This document shows positions 42,014 through 53,496 of a stretch of DNA of 64,000 bases, piece after piece. The stretch is from contig NZ_DF238979.1 of the NCBI RefSeq assembly GCF_000400995.2, positions 1 to 64,000 of the forward strand, given 5' to 3'. The position numbers and the translations under genes are program-made. The DNA comes from Acidovorax sp. MR-S7. GTDB taxonomy: Bacteria > Pseudomonadota > Gammaproteobacteria > Burkholderiales > Burkholderiaceae_C. The notes below the pieces were generated by a model, which saw only the letters and a program-made list of their open reading frames with translations, did not search any database and was not told the origin of the DNA. Positions within the stretch are counted from its first letter, which is position 1, and every line of letters begins with the position of its first letter.

Positions 42014-42983
42014 GTCCGGTGGCCGCGATCGCCGCGCGCCACTTCTTCGCGTCCTGCGCCAGGCGCTCGCCCAGCTGCTCGGGCGTGAGCGGGCGCGGCT
42101 CGCCGCCCTGGGCACTGATGGCGCCGCGCACCTCGTCGGTCTGCAACAGGCGGTTGACCTCGGCGTTCACCCGCTGCACCACGCCGCCAGGCACGCCGTT
42201 GGGGGCGAACAGGCCGTACCAGGTCGTCACGTCGAACTGCGGCAGGCCCTGCTCGGCCACGGTGGGCACGTCGGGCAGCACGGGATTGCGCCCGGCCGAG
42301 GTGACGGCCAGGGCGCGCAGCTTGCCCGCCTTGAGCTGCGTGAGCACGGAAGGGATGGACGCGGCCAGCATCTGCACCTGGCCGCCCAGCGTGTCCGCGA
42401 GCGCGGGGCCCGAGCCCTTGTAGGGCACGTGGCGCAGCCGGATGCCCGCCTGGTGCGCGAGCAACTCCACCGACAGGTGGGTGATGGTGCCCGCGCCGGG
42501 CGATGCGTAGGTGACGGTGTCGGGCGCCTTGCGCGCCGCCGCGATCAGGTCAGCCAGGCTTTTGTAAGGCGAGGCCGTGGGCACCACGTAGACCAGCGGC
42601 GAGTCGCCCACCAGCGCCACGGGCGACAGGTCGCGCTGCGCGTCGTAGGGCAGGCTCTTGTAGAACAGCGGCGCGATCACGAGGTTGTCGAGCTGCCCCA
42701 TGACCAGGGTATGCCCGCTGTGCTCGGCCTTGGCCGCCTCGCCGATGCCGATGGTGCCGCCTGCACCGGCCTTGTTGTCCGGCACCACGGTCCAGCCCGT
42801 GGACTCGGCCAGCTTGGTGGCCACCACGCGCGAGAGGAAGTCCGTGCCGCCGCCAGGCGGAAACGGAACGATGAGCCGGATGGCCCGCGCGGGCCACGCG
42901 GCCGCGGTCTGCGCCTGCAGGTGCGGCGCCAGGCCTGCGGCCAGGGCGGCCGCCAGCGCCTGCCGTCGGGTGATGCACGTCAT
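41994..42983 (-). CDS. Bug/TctC-family periplasmic binding protein
   Basis: The 329-residue secreted solute-binding protein has a Tat-like or Sec signal (TRRQALAAALAAGLAPHLQA). The family core follows: [48 protein letters not shown] and LPDVPTVAEQG. These bind small carboxylates; many are orphans without the TctA/TctB membrane partners, as here. Start ATG at 42983. It lies 100 bases downstream of a LysR gene on the same strand and overlaps the convergent CoA-transferase by 20 bases. Ligand unknown. Confidence 0.92.
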   Translation of the reverse strand: MTCITRRQALAAALAAGLAPHLQAQTAAAWPARAIRLIVPFPPGGGTDFLSRVVATKLAESTGWTVVPDNKAGAGGTIGIGEAAKAEHSGHTLVMGQLDNLVIAPLFYKSLPYDAQRDLSPVALVGDSPLVYVVPTASPYKSLADLIAAARKAPDTVTYASPGAGTITHLSVELLAHQAGIRLRHVPYKGSGPALADTLGGQVQMLAASIPSVLTQLKAGKLRALAVTSAGRNPVLPDVPTVAEQGLPQFDVTTWYGLFAPNGVPGGVVQRVNAEVNRLLQTDEVRGAISAQGGEPRPLTPEQLGERLAQDAKKWRAAIAATGLTLELG

Positions 42984-43083
42984 AGGGGGATGTCTCCTTC
43001 GGTCTTGTCGCAGCCCATGGTGCAGCCGGGACGCCAGCCATGGCGTCGCAAATCCGCACGGCGGCATCTCGTTCAGCGATGCA

Positions 43084-43971
43084 TCACGCCTGCGGGCCGC
43101 GCAGGTGCTCCAGCAGCAGCCGCGCCGCGGCGCCGAGCTGGTCGTCCGGGCGCACGCCCAGCAGCAGTTGGCGGCGCGCCCAGGTGTCGTTCAGGTCCAC
43201 CAGCGCGATGCCCTCCTGCACGTAGCGGCGCACGGCGGCCACCGGCGCCACGCACACGCCCAGGCCGGCGCTCACCATGGCGATCATGGCGTCGTAGGAG
43301 GTGACGTGGAAGCGCGGGCTGAAGCCCTGCTCGCCCTGCGCGGCGGCGCGCGCCAGCATGTTGTTGGCGGCAGAGCCGCGGTGCATGGCCACGTGTTCGT
43401 ACTGCAGCGTGGCGGCGAAGTCCACCGCTCCGCGCCCGGCCAGCGGGTGGCCGCGCGGCACCACCAGCGCCATGCGGTCCTGCCGGTAGGGGTGCACCTG
43501 GAGCTGCCGCGCGTCGTCCGACTCGGCGAACACGCCGATGTCGGCCGCGTTGTCCAGCACCATGCGCGTGACCGTGCTGCTGATGCGCTCCTCCAGCTCC
43601 ACCTTCACGCGCGGATGCAGCGCCAGGAAGCGCGCGATGTCGTGTGCCAGGAACTGGGTGATGGACGACAGGTTGGCCGCCACGCGCACAAGGCCGGTCA
43701 CGCCGCTGGCGAAGTCGCGCACCTCGGCGGCCAGGTCCTCCGCGCCATGCAGCAGCGTGCGGGCGCCGCGCGCCAGCGTGCGCCCCGCCTCGCTGGGCAC
43801 CACGCCGCGCGACTGGCGGATCAGCAGCGGCGTGCCGATCAGGCGCTCCAGCTCGGAGATGCGCTTGCTCAGCGCCGAGGTGGCGATGTGCTCGCGCTCG
43901 GCCGCGGCGGCGATGGTGCCCTCCTCGACCACGGCCACGAAAAGCTGCAGGGAATAGAGGTTCAGCCGCAT
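43084..43971 (-). CDS. LysR-type transcriptional regulator
   Basis: The 295-residue protein has an N-terminal helix-turn-helix (AAAAEREHIATSALSKRISELE, about residues 20-42, read here as the motif ATSALSKRISE) and a LysR substrate domain. Start ATG at 43971 (MRLNLYSLQLFVAV). It overlaps the stop of the methyltransferase gene by ten bases, so it is translated with it. The Bug-protein gene lies 100 bases downstream and may be a target or co-transcribed. Inducer unknown. Confidence 0.9.
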   Translation of the reverse strand: MRLNLYSLQLFVAVVEEGTIAAAAEREHIATSALSKRISELERLIGTPLLIRQSRGVVPSEAGRTLARGARTLLHGAEDLAAEVRDFASGVTGLVRVAANLSSITQFLAHDIARFLALHPRVKVELEERISSTVTRMVLDNAADIGVFAESDDARQLQVHPYRQDRMALVVPRGHPLAGRGAVDFAATLQYEHVAMHRGSAANNMLARAAAQGEQGFSPRFHVTSYDAMIAMVSAGLGVCVAPVAAVRRYVQEGIALVDLNDTWARRQLLLGVRPDDQLGAAARLLLEHLRGPQA

Positions 43972-44921
43972 GGCGCACTGTCCTGCCGGAAGACCAGCAC
44001 CTTGAGCGCGCGGCCCGGGTCCACGTCGGCGAAAGCCGGCGGGTTGCCCACCCGCTCCACGAATATCAGGCCCGGCGCCAGTTCGCGCACCTGCTCCCGC
44101 AGGAAGTCCACGCCCAGCTCGGGCGCATTCAGGCACAGCAGCGCGTGGCCGCCCGGCGCCAGCAGCGCGGGCAGGCGGCGCACCAGCCGCGCATAGTCCT
44201 TGGTGGCGACGAAGCTGCCCTTCTGGTAGCTGGGCGGGTCGGCGATCACCAGGTCGTACGGCCCGCCGCGCGTGATCTTGCCCCACGAGCTGAACACGTC
44301 GTGCGCCAGGAAGCTGGCGCGCGCGCCCAGCCCGTTGAGCTGGTGGTTCTGCTGGCCCGTGCCCAGCGCGCCCCGGGCCATGTCCACGTTCACCACCTGC
44401 GCAGCCCCGCCCTGCAGCGCCGCGACCGAGAAGGCGCAGGTGTAGGCGAACAGGTTGAGCACCCTGGCGCCGGGCCGGGCGGCCATGTGGCCGCGCACCC
44501 AGCGCCGCCCCTCGGCCATGTCGAGGAACAGGCCGTGGTTCTGCCCGCGCAGCACGTGCACGCGAAAGCGCGCGCCCTGCTCCGTCACCCTGTGCGGATC
44601 GGGCACGCTGCCGGCCATCAGCCGCGTCATCGGCAAGTTAGGGCTGCGGCCCTCGATGCGCAGGGCCTCGCCGCGGTGCTGGAACACCCAGGAGAGAGGC
44701 TCGCCCGGCGCCAGCTGCGCCCAGCGCGCGTGCAGCGCATCGCCGACGGCGGCCAGTTGCCCCTCGTCCACGGGGGCGAAGCTCGTCAGCACGAAAACCG
44801 GCGGATAGGCATCCAGCGTCCACTGCTCGCAGCCCGCGTGCAGCCCGCCGCGGCCGTGGAAGATGCGGCAGGCGTCCTCGGGCAGAGGCATGGCGGCGAT
44901 GGCGTCGAGCAGGGCTTGCAT
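43962..44921 (-). CDS. Class I SAM-dependent methyltransferase (RlmI/RlmL-like C-terminal type)
   Basis: The 319-residue protein has the SAM-binding motif VLNLFAYTCAFSVAALQGGA and VNVDMAR, and the DPPSYQKG motif typical of RNA m5C/m2G methyltransferases of the RlmI/YccW type. It lacks the PUA domain, so it is the short form. Likely modifies rRNA; target base not deducible. Start ATG at 44921 (MQALLDAIAAM). Repeat copy 11 begins immediately upstream. It overlaps the LysR start. Confidence 0.88.
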   Translation of the reverse strand: MQALLDAIAAMPLPEDACRIFHGRGGLHAGCEQWTLDAYPPVFVLTSFAPVDEGQLAAVGDALHARWAQLAPGEPLSWVFQHRGEALRIEGRSPNLPMTRLMAGSVPDPHRVTEQGARFRVHVLRGQNHGLFLDMAEGRRWVRGHMAARPGARVLNLFAYTCAFSVAALQGGAAQVVNVDMARGALGTGQQNHQLNGLGARASFLAHDVFSSWGKITRGGPYDLVIADPPSYQKGSFVATKDYARLVRRLPALLAPGGHALLCLNAPELGVDFLREQVRELAPGLIFVERVGNPPAFADVDPGRALKVLVFRQDSAPCG

Positions 44922-44927
44922 GGTGGG

Positions 44928-44957
44928 GCGCTTATTCTGCCAGCGCGGGCAGCTATC
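44928..44957 (+). repeat. Dispersed palindromic repeat, copy 11 (partial)
   Basis: GGCGCTTATTCTGCCAGCGC then GGGCAGCTATC, followed by TTTTTT. Only one strong arm remains. It lies between the divergent methyltransferase and DUF2322-like genes. Confidence 0.65.
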
Positions 44958-45009
44958 TTTTTTGAGGTAGGGTATGGGGCTTTCGCCTCTTCACCCAAGG
45001 AACCCTCCC

Positions 45010-45324
45010 ATGGCATTCGCCGACAACCTGCGCCAGCTGCCCTCCATCGCCCACCTGTCCGCGCTCGAACTGCTGGACGACGCGGGCCAGGTGGTGGCCA
45101 CCATCCCCAACCAGCCGGGCAAGACCGGCTCGCTCACCGTCTACGCCGCCCTGGCAGCCAAGCACGGCGGCATCACCCCCGATGCGGCGTGCGAAGGCCT
45201 AGAGCTGTTCGCAGAGCACACCGAGGACGCACGCCAGCACCCCGGCAACCACCCCAACATCGACCGGCTGCTGGAGGTGATCGCCAGCGGCAAGGGCTAC
45301 GCGGTGCGGACCGTCGCGGCTTGA
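45010..45324 (+). CDS. DUF2322-like small protein
   Basis: The 104-residue protein MAFADNLRQLPSIAHLSALE has ATIPNQPGKTGSLTVYAALA and LFAEHTEDARQHPGNHPNID. This is the pattern I associate with the DUF2322 family; function unknown. The start ATG at 45010 follows GGAACCCTCCC with AAGGA 12 bases upstream. The compact soluble form and conserved ends make it a real gene. Flanked by repeat copies 11 and 12. Confidence 0.78.
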   Translation: MAFADNLRQLPSIAHLSALELLDDAGQVVATIPNQPGKTGSLTVYAALAAKHGGITPDAACEGLELFAEHTEDARQHPGNHPNIDRLLEVIASGKGYAVRTVAA

Positions 45325-45342
45325 CGGTTTCAAGCCAAATCG

Positions 45343-45390
45343 CCCCGCAGCGCTTATTCACGAAGCGCAGGCAGCTATCTAATAGATAGC
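45343..45390 (+). repeat. Dispersed palindromic repeat, copy 12
   Basis: CCCCGCAGCGCTTATTC then ACGAAGCGCAGGCAGCTATC, followed by an ATCTAATAGAT extension. Lies between convergent DUF2322-like and Bug genes. Confidence 0.9.
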
Positions 45391-45393
45391 AAA

Positions 45394-46359
45394 TCAGTCC
45401 ACCGTTGCGCCGGACTGTTTCACCGCCTTGCCCCATTCCATGATCTCGCTGGCGACGAACTGGTCCATCTCCTGCGGCGTGGTGGGCGTGGGCTCGGAGC
45501 CGCGGTCACGGATGAACTTCTGCATCTCCGCGCTGCGCAGGATGTCCACCGTCTCGCGGTTCAGCGTGTCCACGATCACTTGCGGCGTGCCCTTGGGCGC
45601 CATCAGGCCCAGCCAGCCCACCGCCTCGAAACCCTTGAACTCGGGCAGGCCCGATTCGTCGATGGTAGGCACGTCGGGCAGCTTGGACGAGCGCGTGCGC
45701 GAGGTCACGCCCAGCGCCACGGCCTTGCCGGACTGGATGTTGGCCAAGCCCGCCGTGACGGAGTCCACCATCAGCGGCACCTGCCCGCCCAGGAAGTCGG
45801 CCTGCGCCGGGCCGCTGCCCTTGTAGGGGATGTGCTCGATCTCGATCTTCGCGCGGGCCTTGACCATCTCGGCGCTCAGGTGCTGCGTGCCGCCGATGCC
45901 GGCGCTGGCGTAGCTCAGCTTGCCGGGCTCGGCGCGCGCCTTGTTCACCAGGTCCTGCATGGACTTCATGCCGCTGCCCGGGTGCGCCAGGAACACCAGT
46001 GGCACCTTGGCGATGAGCGTGATGCCCTGCAGGTCCTTGCGCGGGTCGAAGTTCACCTTGCGGTAGAGCGTCTGGTTCACCGCCATGGCGCTGCCGGCCA
46101 CCAGCAGCGTGTAGCCGTCGGGCTTGGCGCGCACCACCTGCTCGGAGCCGATGTTGCTGCCCGCGCCCGCCTTGTTGTCCACCACGACGGCCTGGCCCAG
46201 CCGCGTGCCGAGCCGCTCGGCCAGCGCGCGGGCGAAGATGTCCGTGGCCTGCCCGGGCGGGAACGGCACGACGAGGGTGATGGGCCGCTCGGGCCATGCC
46301 GCCAGCGCGGCGCCCGAGAGCGTGCATGCGGCCAGGGCCAGGCCGATCTTCTTGAACAT
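45394..46359 (-). CDS. Bug/TctC-family periplasmic binding protein
   Basis: The 321-residue secreted protein has a Sec signal peptide ([20 protein letters not shown]) followed by [50 protein letters not shown] and [15 protein letters not shown]. It is the second orphan Bug protein in the window, about 2.4 kb from the first, and is not accompanied by transporter genes. Likely binds a small carboxylate; ligand unknown. Start ATG at 46359 with AGGAGA upstream. Confidence 0.93.
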   Translation of the reverse strand: MFKKIGLALAACTLSGAALAAWPERPITLVVPFPPGQATDIFARALAERLGTRLGQAVVVDNKAGAGSNIGSEQVVRAKPDGYTLLVAGSAMAVNQTLYRKVNFDPRKDLQGITLIAKVPLVFLAHPGSGMKSMQDLVNKARAEPGKLSYASAGIGGTQHLSAEMVKARAKIEIEHIPYKGSGPAQADFLGGQVPLMVDSVTAGLANIQSGKAVALGVTSRTRSSKLPDVPTIDESGLPEFKGFEAVGWLGLMAPKGTPQVIVDTLNRETVDILRSAEMQKFIRDRGSEPTPTTPQEMDQFVASEIMEWGKAVKQSGATVD

Positions 46360-46413
46360 GGGGGTCTCCTTGCTTGCGCCCGTGCAACGGGCACCGGGTT
46401 TATTGAAAGAAAT

Positions 46414-46463
46414 GGCTTCCAGCGCTTATCCTTCAAGCGCTGGCAGCTATTAATTCTATAGCC
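46414..46463 (+). repeat. Dispersed palindromic repeat, copy 13
   Basis: GGCTTCCAGCGCTTATCC then TTCAAGCGCTGGCAGCTATT, ending TCTATAGCC. It lies between the Bug gene start and the OmdA gene stop. Confidence 0.92.
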
Positions 46464-46475
46464 ACCATGCGGCAC

Positions 46476-47027
46476 CTAATCCACCGCCTGCGGAGCGCTC
46501 AGGCTCTTGCTGTAGAAGCCCGAGGGGTCGAAGCAGCAGACCCGCTTCTTTCCCGAGGCCAGCATGTCGCACGCATCCGCAATGCGGCTCTTGCGCGTCT
46601 TGGCCTGCTTCGCGGACTCGATCCAGTGGATCCAGTCGATCCGGGCCAGCGTTGTGGTCGCGTCCCACACCACGCTGGCCTGCGGCGAGCCGGCCAGAGC
46701 CTGCCGGAAATCGGGCGGCAGTTCCGGCTCCGGCTCCCTGGCCACGGCGGATATCTCCAGCTCGACCATGTCGCCCGCCGCCGCACCGCAAGCCGCCAGC
46801 AGCGATGGGCTCACCTTCAGCCAGTGGCTGCGCTGGCCGTCCGGTTCTAGGGTGGCCTGGAAAGGGTGGCCGCCGAGTGTGCCTTCCACGGTCGTTCTCC
46901 CACGCCTGGGCAGCTTCTCGCTCGCGGACCTGGGCAGGACCACGAACGCCCATGCATCCCCCTTGGCCAACTTGGCCGGGCGAAGCAGCTTTGCCTTGAA
47001 GCATGATCTCGTCGTTTCCTGGTTCAT
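46476..47027 (-). CDS. DUF1905 plus YdeI/OmpD-associated (OmdA) protein
   Basis: The 183-residue protein joins an N-terminal DUF1905 barrel (FKAKLLRPAKLAKGDAWAF ... GHPFQATLEPDG) to a C-terminal OmdA helical domain (LPPDFRQALAGSPQA ... WIESAKQAKTRKSRIADAC). It is the common two-domain form; function unknown despite the 'bacteriocin protection' label. Start ATG at 47027. Between it and lpdA lies the lpdA terminator. A smaller OmdA-only relative is at 31856-32119. Confidence 0.85.
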   Translation of the reverse strand: MNQETTRSCFKAKLLRPAKLAKGDAWAFVVLPRSASEKLPRRGRTTVEGTLGGHPFQATLEPDGQRSHWLKVSPSLLAACGAAAGDMVELEISAVAREPEPELPPDFRQALAGSPQASVVWDATTTLARIDWIHWIESAKQAKTRKSRIADACDMLASGKKRVCCFDPSGFYSKSLSAPQAVD

Positions 47028-47042
47028 GGCGGCGTCCCGGAC

Positions 47043-47078
47043 AAAAAAGCCGCGCAGCCCTTGCGGAGCATGCGCGGC
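47043..47078 (-). terminator. Rho-independent terminator after lpdA
   Basis: GCCGCGCA (47049-47056) pairs with TGCGCGGC (47071-47078) around a 14-base loop. The A run 47043-47048 gives six U on the - strand. It ends the aceE-aceF-lpdA transcript. Confidence 0.8.
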
Positions 47079-47099
47079 CCACTGCGGCGTCTGCAGCAG

Positions 47100-48938
<1,839 letters not shown>

Positions 48939-48951
48939 GTCAGTCGTCCTT

Positions 48952-50604
48952 TCACAGCAGCACACGGCGGAAGTCGCCGAGGATCTGGCCCAGATAGGCG
49001 TTGAAGCGCGCGGCGGCGGCGCCGTCGATCACGCGGTGGTCCCAGGTGAGCGAGAGCGGCAGCATCAGGCGCGGCTGGAAGGCCTTGCCGTCCCACTTGG
49101 GTTCGGTCTGGCTCCTGCAGACGCCGAGGATGGCGACTTCGGGCGCGTTGATGATGGGCGTGAAGTAGCGCCCGCCGATGCCGCCCAGGCTGGAGATCGT
49201 GAAGGTGGCGCCGCTCATGTCAGCCGGGCCAAGCTTGCCGTCGCGCGCCTTCTTGGCGAGTTCGCCCATTTCCTGGCTGATCTGCAGCACGCCCTTCTTG
49301 TCGGCGTCCTTGATGACGGGCACGACGAGGCCGTTGGGCGTGTCGGCCGCGAAGCCGATGTGGTAGTACTGCTTGTAGACCAGCGCGTCGCCGTCGAGCG
49401 AGCTGTTGAACTCGGGGAATTTCTTCAACGCGGCGACGCTGGCCTTGATGAGGAAGGCGAGCATGGTGACCTTCACGCCGCTCTTCTCGTTCTCCTTGTT
49501 GGTGGAGACGCGGAAGGCTTCGAGGTCGGTGATGTCGGCATCGTCGTGGTTGGTGACGGCCGGGATCATGATGGCGTTGCGCGTCAGGTTCGCGCCGCTG
49601 ATCTTCTTGATACGCGACAGCTCCTTGCGCTCGATGGGGCCGAACTTGGCGAAGTCCACCTTGGGCCAGGGCAGCAGGTCGAGGCCGACGCCGGAGCCGC
49701 CGCCTGCAGGAGCCTTGGCCGCCTGGGCCTTGGTCTGCACGGCGCCCGCCATCACCTGCTTGGTGAACGCGGCCACGTCTTCCTGCGTAATGCGCCCCTT
49801 GGGGCCGGAGCCCTTGACTTCTTCCAGCGGCACGCCGAGCTCGCGGGCGAACTTGCGCACCGAGGGCGATGCGTGCGGCAGGCCCGGCGCGGGCGTGCCG
49901 GGCTGGTGCGCGGGCACGGCAGCCGTGGCGGCCGCAGGTGCGGCGGCGGCAGCGGCGGGTGCGGGCGATGAAGATGCGGGCGCCGGCGCAGCGGCCGCAG
50001 GTGCGGGTGCGGCGGCAGGCGCACTGCCCGCCGCGCCTTCCAGCACGGCCACGAGATCGCCGATGTTGATCTTGTCGCCGATCTTGATCTTCAGCTCCTT
50101 CACCACGCCTGCGGCGGGCGACGGGATTTCCATCGATGCCTTGTCGGATTCGACGGTGAACAGCGACTGTTCCTCCTTCACCGTGTCGCCCACTTTGACG
50201 AGCAGCTCGATGACGGCCACGTCCTTGAAGTCGCCGATGTCGGGCACGCGCACCTCGAGCGGGCCGGCCGCAGCGGCAGGCGCGGCGGCGGGCGCTTCTG
50301 CTTTAGGAGCTGCCGGCGCTTGTGCAGCGGGCGCTGGAGCCTGTTCGGGCTCCTGGGCGCCGGCGTCGGCCGTTTCCAGCACGGCGATCACCGTGCCTTC
50401 GCTGACCTTCGCTCCCAGCGCGACTTTCAACTCCTTGATGACGCCTGCGTGGCTGGAGGGGATCTCCATCGAGGCCTTGTCGGACTCCACGGTGATGAGG
50501 GACTGTTCGGCCTTCACGGTATCGCCCGCCTTGACCAGCAGTTCGATCACGCCGACCTCGTCGAAGTCGCCGATGTCCGGAACCTTGATATCTACCAATG
50601 CCAT
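48952..50604 (-). CDS. aceF: Dihydrolipoamide acetyltransferase (E2) of pyruvate dehydrogenase
   Basis: Transfers acetyl from lipoyl groups to CoA and forms the complex core. The 550-residue protein has two lipoyl domains (Lys43 and Lys155, both in ESDKAS) and a peripheral-subunit-binding domain at about 245-282 ([19 protein letters not shown]). The catalytic domain has His523 and Asp527 in WDHRVIDG. The first linker contains copy 15 of the repeat-like sequence. It starts 13 bases after aceE and ends 13 bases before lpdA. Confidence 0.97.
   Translation of the reverse strand: MALVDIKVPDIGDFDEVGVIELLVKAGDTVKAEQSLITVESDKASMEIPSSHAGVIKELKVALGAKVSEGTVIAVLETADAGAQEPEQAPAPAAQAPAAPKAEAPAAAPAAAAGPLEVRVPDIGDFKDVAVIELLVKVGDTVKEEQSLFTVESDKASMEIPSPAAGVVKELKIKIGDKINIGDLVAVLEGAAGSAPAAAPAPAAAAPAPASSSPAPAAAAAAPAAATAAVPAHQPGTPAPGLPHASPSVRKFARELGVPLEEVKGSGPKGRITQEDVAAFTKQVMAGAVQTKAQAAKAPAGGGSGVGLDLLPWPKVDFAKFGPIERKELSRIKKISGANLTRNAIMIPAVTNHDDADITDLEAFRVSTNKENEKSGVKVTMLAFLIKASVAALKKFPEFNSSLDGDALVYKQYYHIGFAADTPNGLVVPVIKDADKKGVLQISQEMGELAKKARDGKLGPADMSGATFTISSLGGIGGRYFTPIINAPEVAILGVCRSQTEPKWDGKAFQPRLMLPLSLTWDHRVIDGAAAARFNAYLGQILGDFRRVLL
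50308..50342 (-). repeat. Repeat-like sequence, copy 15 (aceF linker)
   Basis: AGCTGCCGGCGCTTGTGC then GGGCGCTGGAGCC encodes the [12 protein letters not shown] linker. It differs from copy 14 at only a few bases. Confidence 0.6.
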
Positions 50605-50617
50605 TGTTGTCTCCGGT

Positions 50618-53323
50618 TCAAGCGTAGAGCGGGTTGGTCTTCTCGGTATTGATGCCGTACTTCTGGATCGCCTCGGCCACCTTGGCGGCGGGCACCTTGC
50701 CTTCCTCGGCCAGGGCCTTGAGCGCGGCCACGACGATGTAGTGGCGGTTGATCTCGAAGTGCTCGCGCAGCTTGCTGCGGAAATCGCTGCGGCCGAACCC
50801 GTCGGTGCCCAGCACCTTGTAGGTGCGGCCGGCCGGGATGAACGGACGGATCTGCTCCGCGTAGTTCTTCATGTAGTCGGTGGAGGCGATCACCGGGCCC
50901 GTGGTCTTGCCCAGCTGCTCGGCCACGAAGGAGGTGCGCGGCGCATCGGCCGGGTGCAGCAGGTTCCAGCGCTCCACGGCCTGGCCGTCGCGGGCCAGCT
51001 CGTTGAAGCTCGGGCAGCTCCAGATGCCGGCGGCCACGCCCCAGTCTTTCTCCAGCAGCTCTTGCGCAGCGAACGACTCGCGCAGGATGGTGCCGCTGCC
51101 CAGCAATTGCACCGTGGGTGCGTCGGCGGCCAGGGCGGGCGCCTGCTTGCACAGGTACATGCCCTTGATGATCTGCTCCTCCGTGCCGGGCTGCAGGCCG
51201 GGCATGGCGTAGTTCTCGTTGAGCAGGGTGATGTAGTAGAAGACGTTTTCCTGGCGCTCGACCATGCGCTTGAGGCCGTCGTGCATGATCACCGCGACTT
51301 CGTGCGCGAAGGTCGGGTCGTAGCTCACGCAGTTGGGGATGGTGCCCGCCAGGATGTGGCTGTGGCCGTCCTCGTGCTGCAGGCCTTCGCCGTTGAGCGT
51401 GGTGCGCCCCGACGTGCCGCCCAGCAGGAAGCCGCGCGCCTGCATGTCGCCGGCTGCCCAGGCCAGGTCGCCGATGCGCTGGAAGCCGAACATCGAGTAG
51501 TACACGTAGAACGGGATCATGATCCGGTTGTTCGTGCTGTAGCTCGTCGCGGCGGCGATCCAGCTGGCCATGCCGCCGGCTTCGTTGATGCCTTCCTGCA
51601 GGATCTGGCCGGCCTTGTCTTCCTTGTAGTACATCACCTGGTCGCGGTCGACCGGGGTGTAGAGCTGGCCCTTGGGGTTGTAGATGCCGATCTGGCGGAA
51701 CAGGCCTTCCATGCCGAAGGTGCGCGCCTCGTCGACGAGGATGGGCACCACGCGCGGGCCGATGGCCTGGTCACGCAGCAGCTGCGTGATGAAGCGCACG
51801 TAGGCCTGGGTGGTCGAGATCTCGCGGCCCTCGGCCGTGGGTTCGAGGATGGCCTTGAAGGTCTCGAGCGAGGGCACGGTGAAGCTCTCTTCGGCCTTCG
51901 CGCGGCGGCTGGGCAGGTAGCCGCCCAGGGCCTTGCGGCGCTCGTGCAGGTACTTCATCTCCGGCGTGTCGTCGGCCGGCTTGTAGTACGGCAGGCTGGG
52001 CAGCTCGCTGTCGGGAATCGGGATGTTGAAGCGGTCGCGGATGTACTTGATGTCCTCGTCGCTGAGCTTCTTGGTCTGGTGCACCGTGTTCTTGCCTTCG
52101 CCGGCCTTGCCCATGCCGTAGCCCTTGACGGTCTTGACCAGCAGCACCGTGGGCTGGCCCTTGTGCTCGTTGGCGGCGTGGAAGGCGGCGTAGACCTTGG
52201 CGGGCTCGTGGCCGCCGCGGCGCAGCTCGAACACCTCTTCGTCGGTCATGTGCTCGACGAGCTTGAGCGTCTCGGGGTACTTGCCGAAGAAGTTCTTGCG
52301 CACGAAGGCGCCGTCGTTGGCCTTCATGGCCTGGTAGTCGCCGTCGAGCGTCTCCATCATCAGTTGCTTGAGCTTGCCGCTCTTGTCGCGCGCCAGCAAT
52401 GCGTCCCAGCCGTTGCCCCACAGCAGCTTGATGACGTTCCAGCCGCTGCCGCGGAACTCGCCCTCGAGCTCCTGCACGATCTTGCCGTTGCCGCGCACCG
52501 GGCCGTCCAGGCGCTGCAGGTTGCAGTTGATGACGAAGACCAGGTTGTCCAGGTTCTCGCGCGCCGCCAGGCCGATGGCGCCCAGGGACTCGGGTTCGTC
52601 CATCTCGCCGTCGCCGCAGAACACCCAGACCTTGCGGTTCTCGGTGTTGGCGATGCCGCGCGCATGCAGGTACTTGAGGAAGCGTGCCTGGTAGATGGCC
52701 ATCAGCGGGCCCAGGCCCATGGAGACAGTGGGGAACTGCCAGAACTCGGGCATCAACTTGGGGTGCGGGTAGCTGGACAGGCCCTTGCCGTCCACTTCCT
52801 GGCGGAAGTTGTCGAGCTGCTCCTCGGTCAGGCGCCCTTCGAGGAAGGCGCGGGCATAGATGCCGGGGGCGCTGTGGCCCTGGATGTAGAGCAGGTCACC
52901 GCCGTGGTTCTCGCTCTCGGCATGCCAGAAATGGTTGAAACCGGCACCGAACATGCTGGCCACCGAGGCGAAGGAGCCGATGTGGCCGCCCAGGTCGCCG
53001 CCGTCGGCGGGGTTCAGGCGGTTGGCGCGCACCACCATGGCCATGGCGTTCCAGCGCATGTAGGCGCGCAGGCGCTTCTCGATGGCGATGTTGCCGGGGC
53101 AGCGCACTTCCTGGTCCGGCTCGATGGTGTTCACGTAGCCCGTGTTGGCCGAGAACGGCATGTCGATGCTGTTCTGGCGTGCATGTTCGAGCAGTTGCTC
53201 CAGCAGGAAGTGCGCGCGCTCGGGCCCTTCCTTGTCGATCACGGCCGATAGTGCTTCCATCCACTCTCGGGTTTCCAGTTGATCGGTGTCTTTCGTGGTC
53301 GAGCCTTGGGTCGGATCGGACAT
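50618..53323 (-). CDS. aceE: Pyruvate dehydrogenase E1 component, homodimeric
   Basis: Decarboxylates pyruvate with thiamine diphosphate and hands the acetyl group to the E2 lipoyl arm. The 901-residue protein is the length of the homodimeric (alpha2) type. The thiamine-binding motif GDGEMDEPES follows WVFC near residue 235. The N terminus is MSDPTQGSTTKD, and AAGGAG lies nine bases upstream. First gene of the cluster. The intergenic space to the divergent histidine kinase (53324-53496) carries motifs shared with aceA. Confidence 0.97.
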   Translation of the reverse strand: MSDPTQGSTTKDTDQLETREWMEALSAVIDKEGPERAHFLLEQLLEHARQNSIDMPFSANTGYVNTIEPDQEVRCPGNIAIEKRLRAYMRWNAMAMVVRANRLNPADGGDLGGHIGSFASVASMFGAGFNHFWHAESENHGGDLLYIQGHSAPGIYARAFLEGRLTEEQLDNFRQEVDGKGLSSYPHPKLMPEFWQFPTVSMGLGPLMAIYQARFLKYLHARGIANTENRKVWVFCGDGEMDEPESLGAIGLAARENLDNLVFVINCNLQRLDGPVRGNGKIVQELEGEFRGSGWNVIKLLWGNGWDALLARDKSGKLKQLMMETLDGDYQAMKANDGAFVRKNFFGKYPETLKLVEHMTDEEVFELRRGGHEPAKVYAAFHAANEHKGQPTVLLVKTVKGYGMGKAGEGKNTVHQTKKLSDEDIKYIRDRFNIPIPDSELPSLPYYKPADDTPEMKYLHERRKALGGYLPSRRAKAEESFTVPSLETFKAILEPTAEGREISTTQAYVRFITQLLRDQAIGPRVVPILVDEARTFGMEGLFRQIGIYNPKGQLYTPVDRDQVMYYKEDKAGQILQEGINEAGGMASWIAAATSYSTNNRIMIPFYVYYSMFGFQRIGDLAWAAGDMQARGFLLGGTSGRTTLNGEGLQHEDGHSHILAGTIPNCVSYDPTFAHEVAVIMHDGLKRMVERQENVFYYITLLNENYAMPGLQPGTEEQIIKGMYLCKQAPALAADAPTVQLLGSGTILRESFAAQELLEKDWGVAAGIWSCPSFNELARDGQAVERWNLLHPADAPRTSFVAEQLGKTTGPVIASTDYMKNYAEQIRPFIPAGRTYKVLGTDGFGRSDFRSKLREHFEINRHYIVVAALKALAEEGKVPAAKVAEAIQKYGINTEKTNPLYA

Positions 53324-53363
53324 GCCAATGTCTCCTTGTGTATCGATGGCGTAAACGGGGTTA

Positions 53364-53440
53364 TGCCCGCAAGTTTCTCACAATTTTCCAAGATTTCAAA
53401 TAGTGCTTTTGATTTTCATATTGAGAAAATTTGTTGCAAT
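53364..53440. promoter_or_regulatory. Divergent control region of aceE and the histidine kinase, with aceA-like motifs
   Basis: ATTGAGAAAATTTGTTGCAAT (53420-53440) matches 1641-1661 upstream of aceA at 18 of 21 bases. A second, weaker copy, GAGAAACTTGCGGGCAT, is on the - strand at 53364-53379. TTGAGA (53421-53426) with ACAATA (53444-53449) at 17-base spacing could be a rightward promoter for the kinase. The region is AT-rich. Confidence 0.5.
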
Positions 53441-53496
53441 CGCACAATATTTCTCCAGATGAAATAGCGTCAACGCCCTCCCTTAAACTCCACTCC

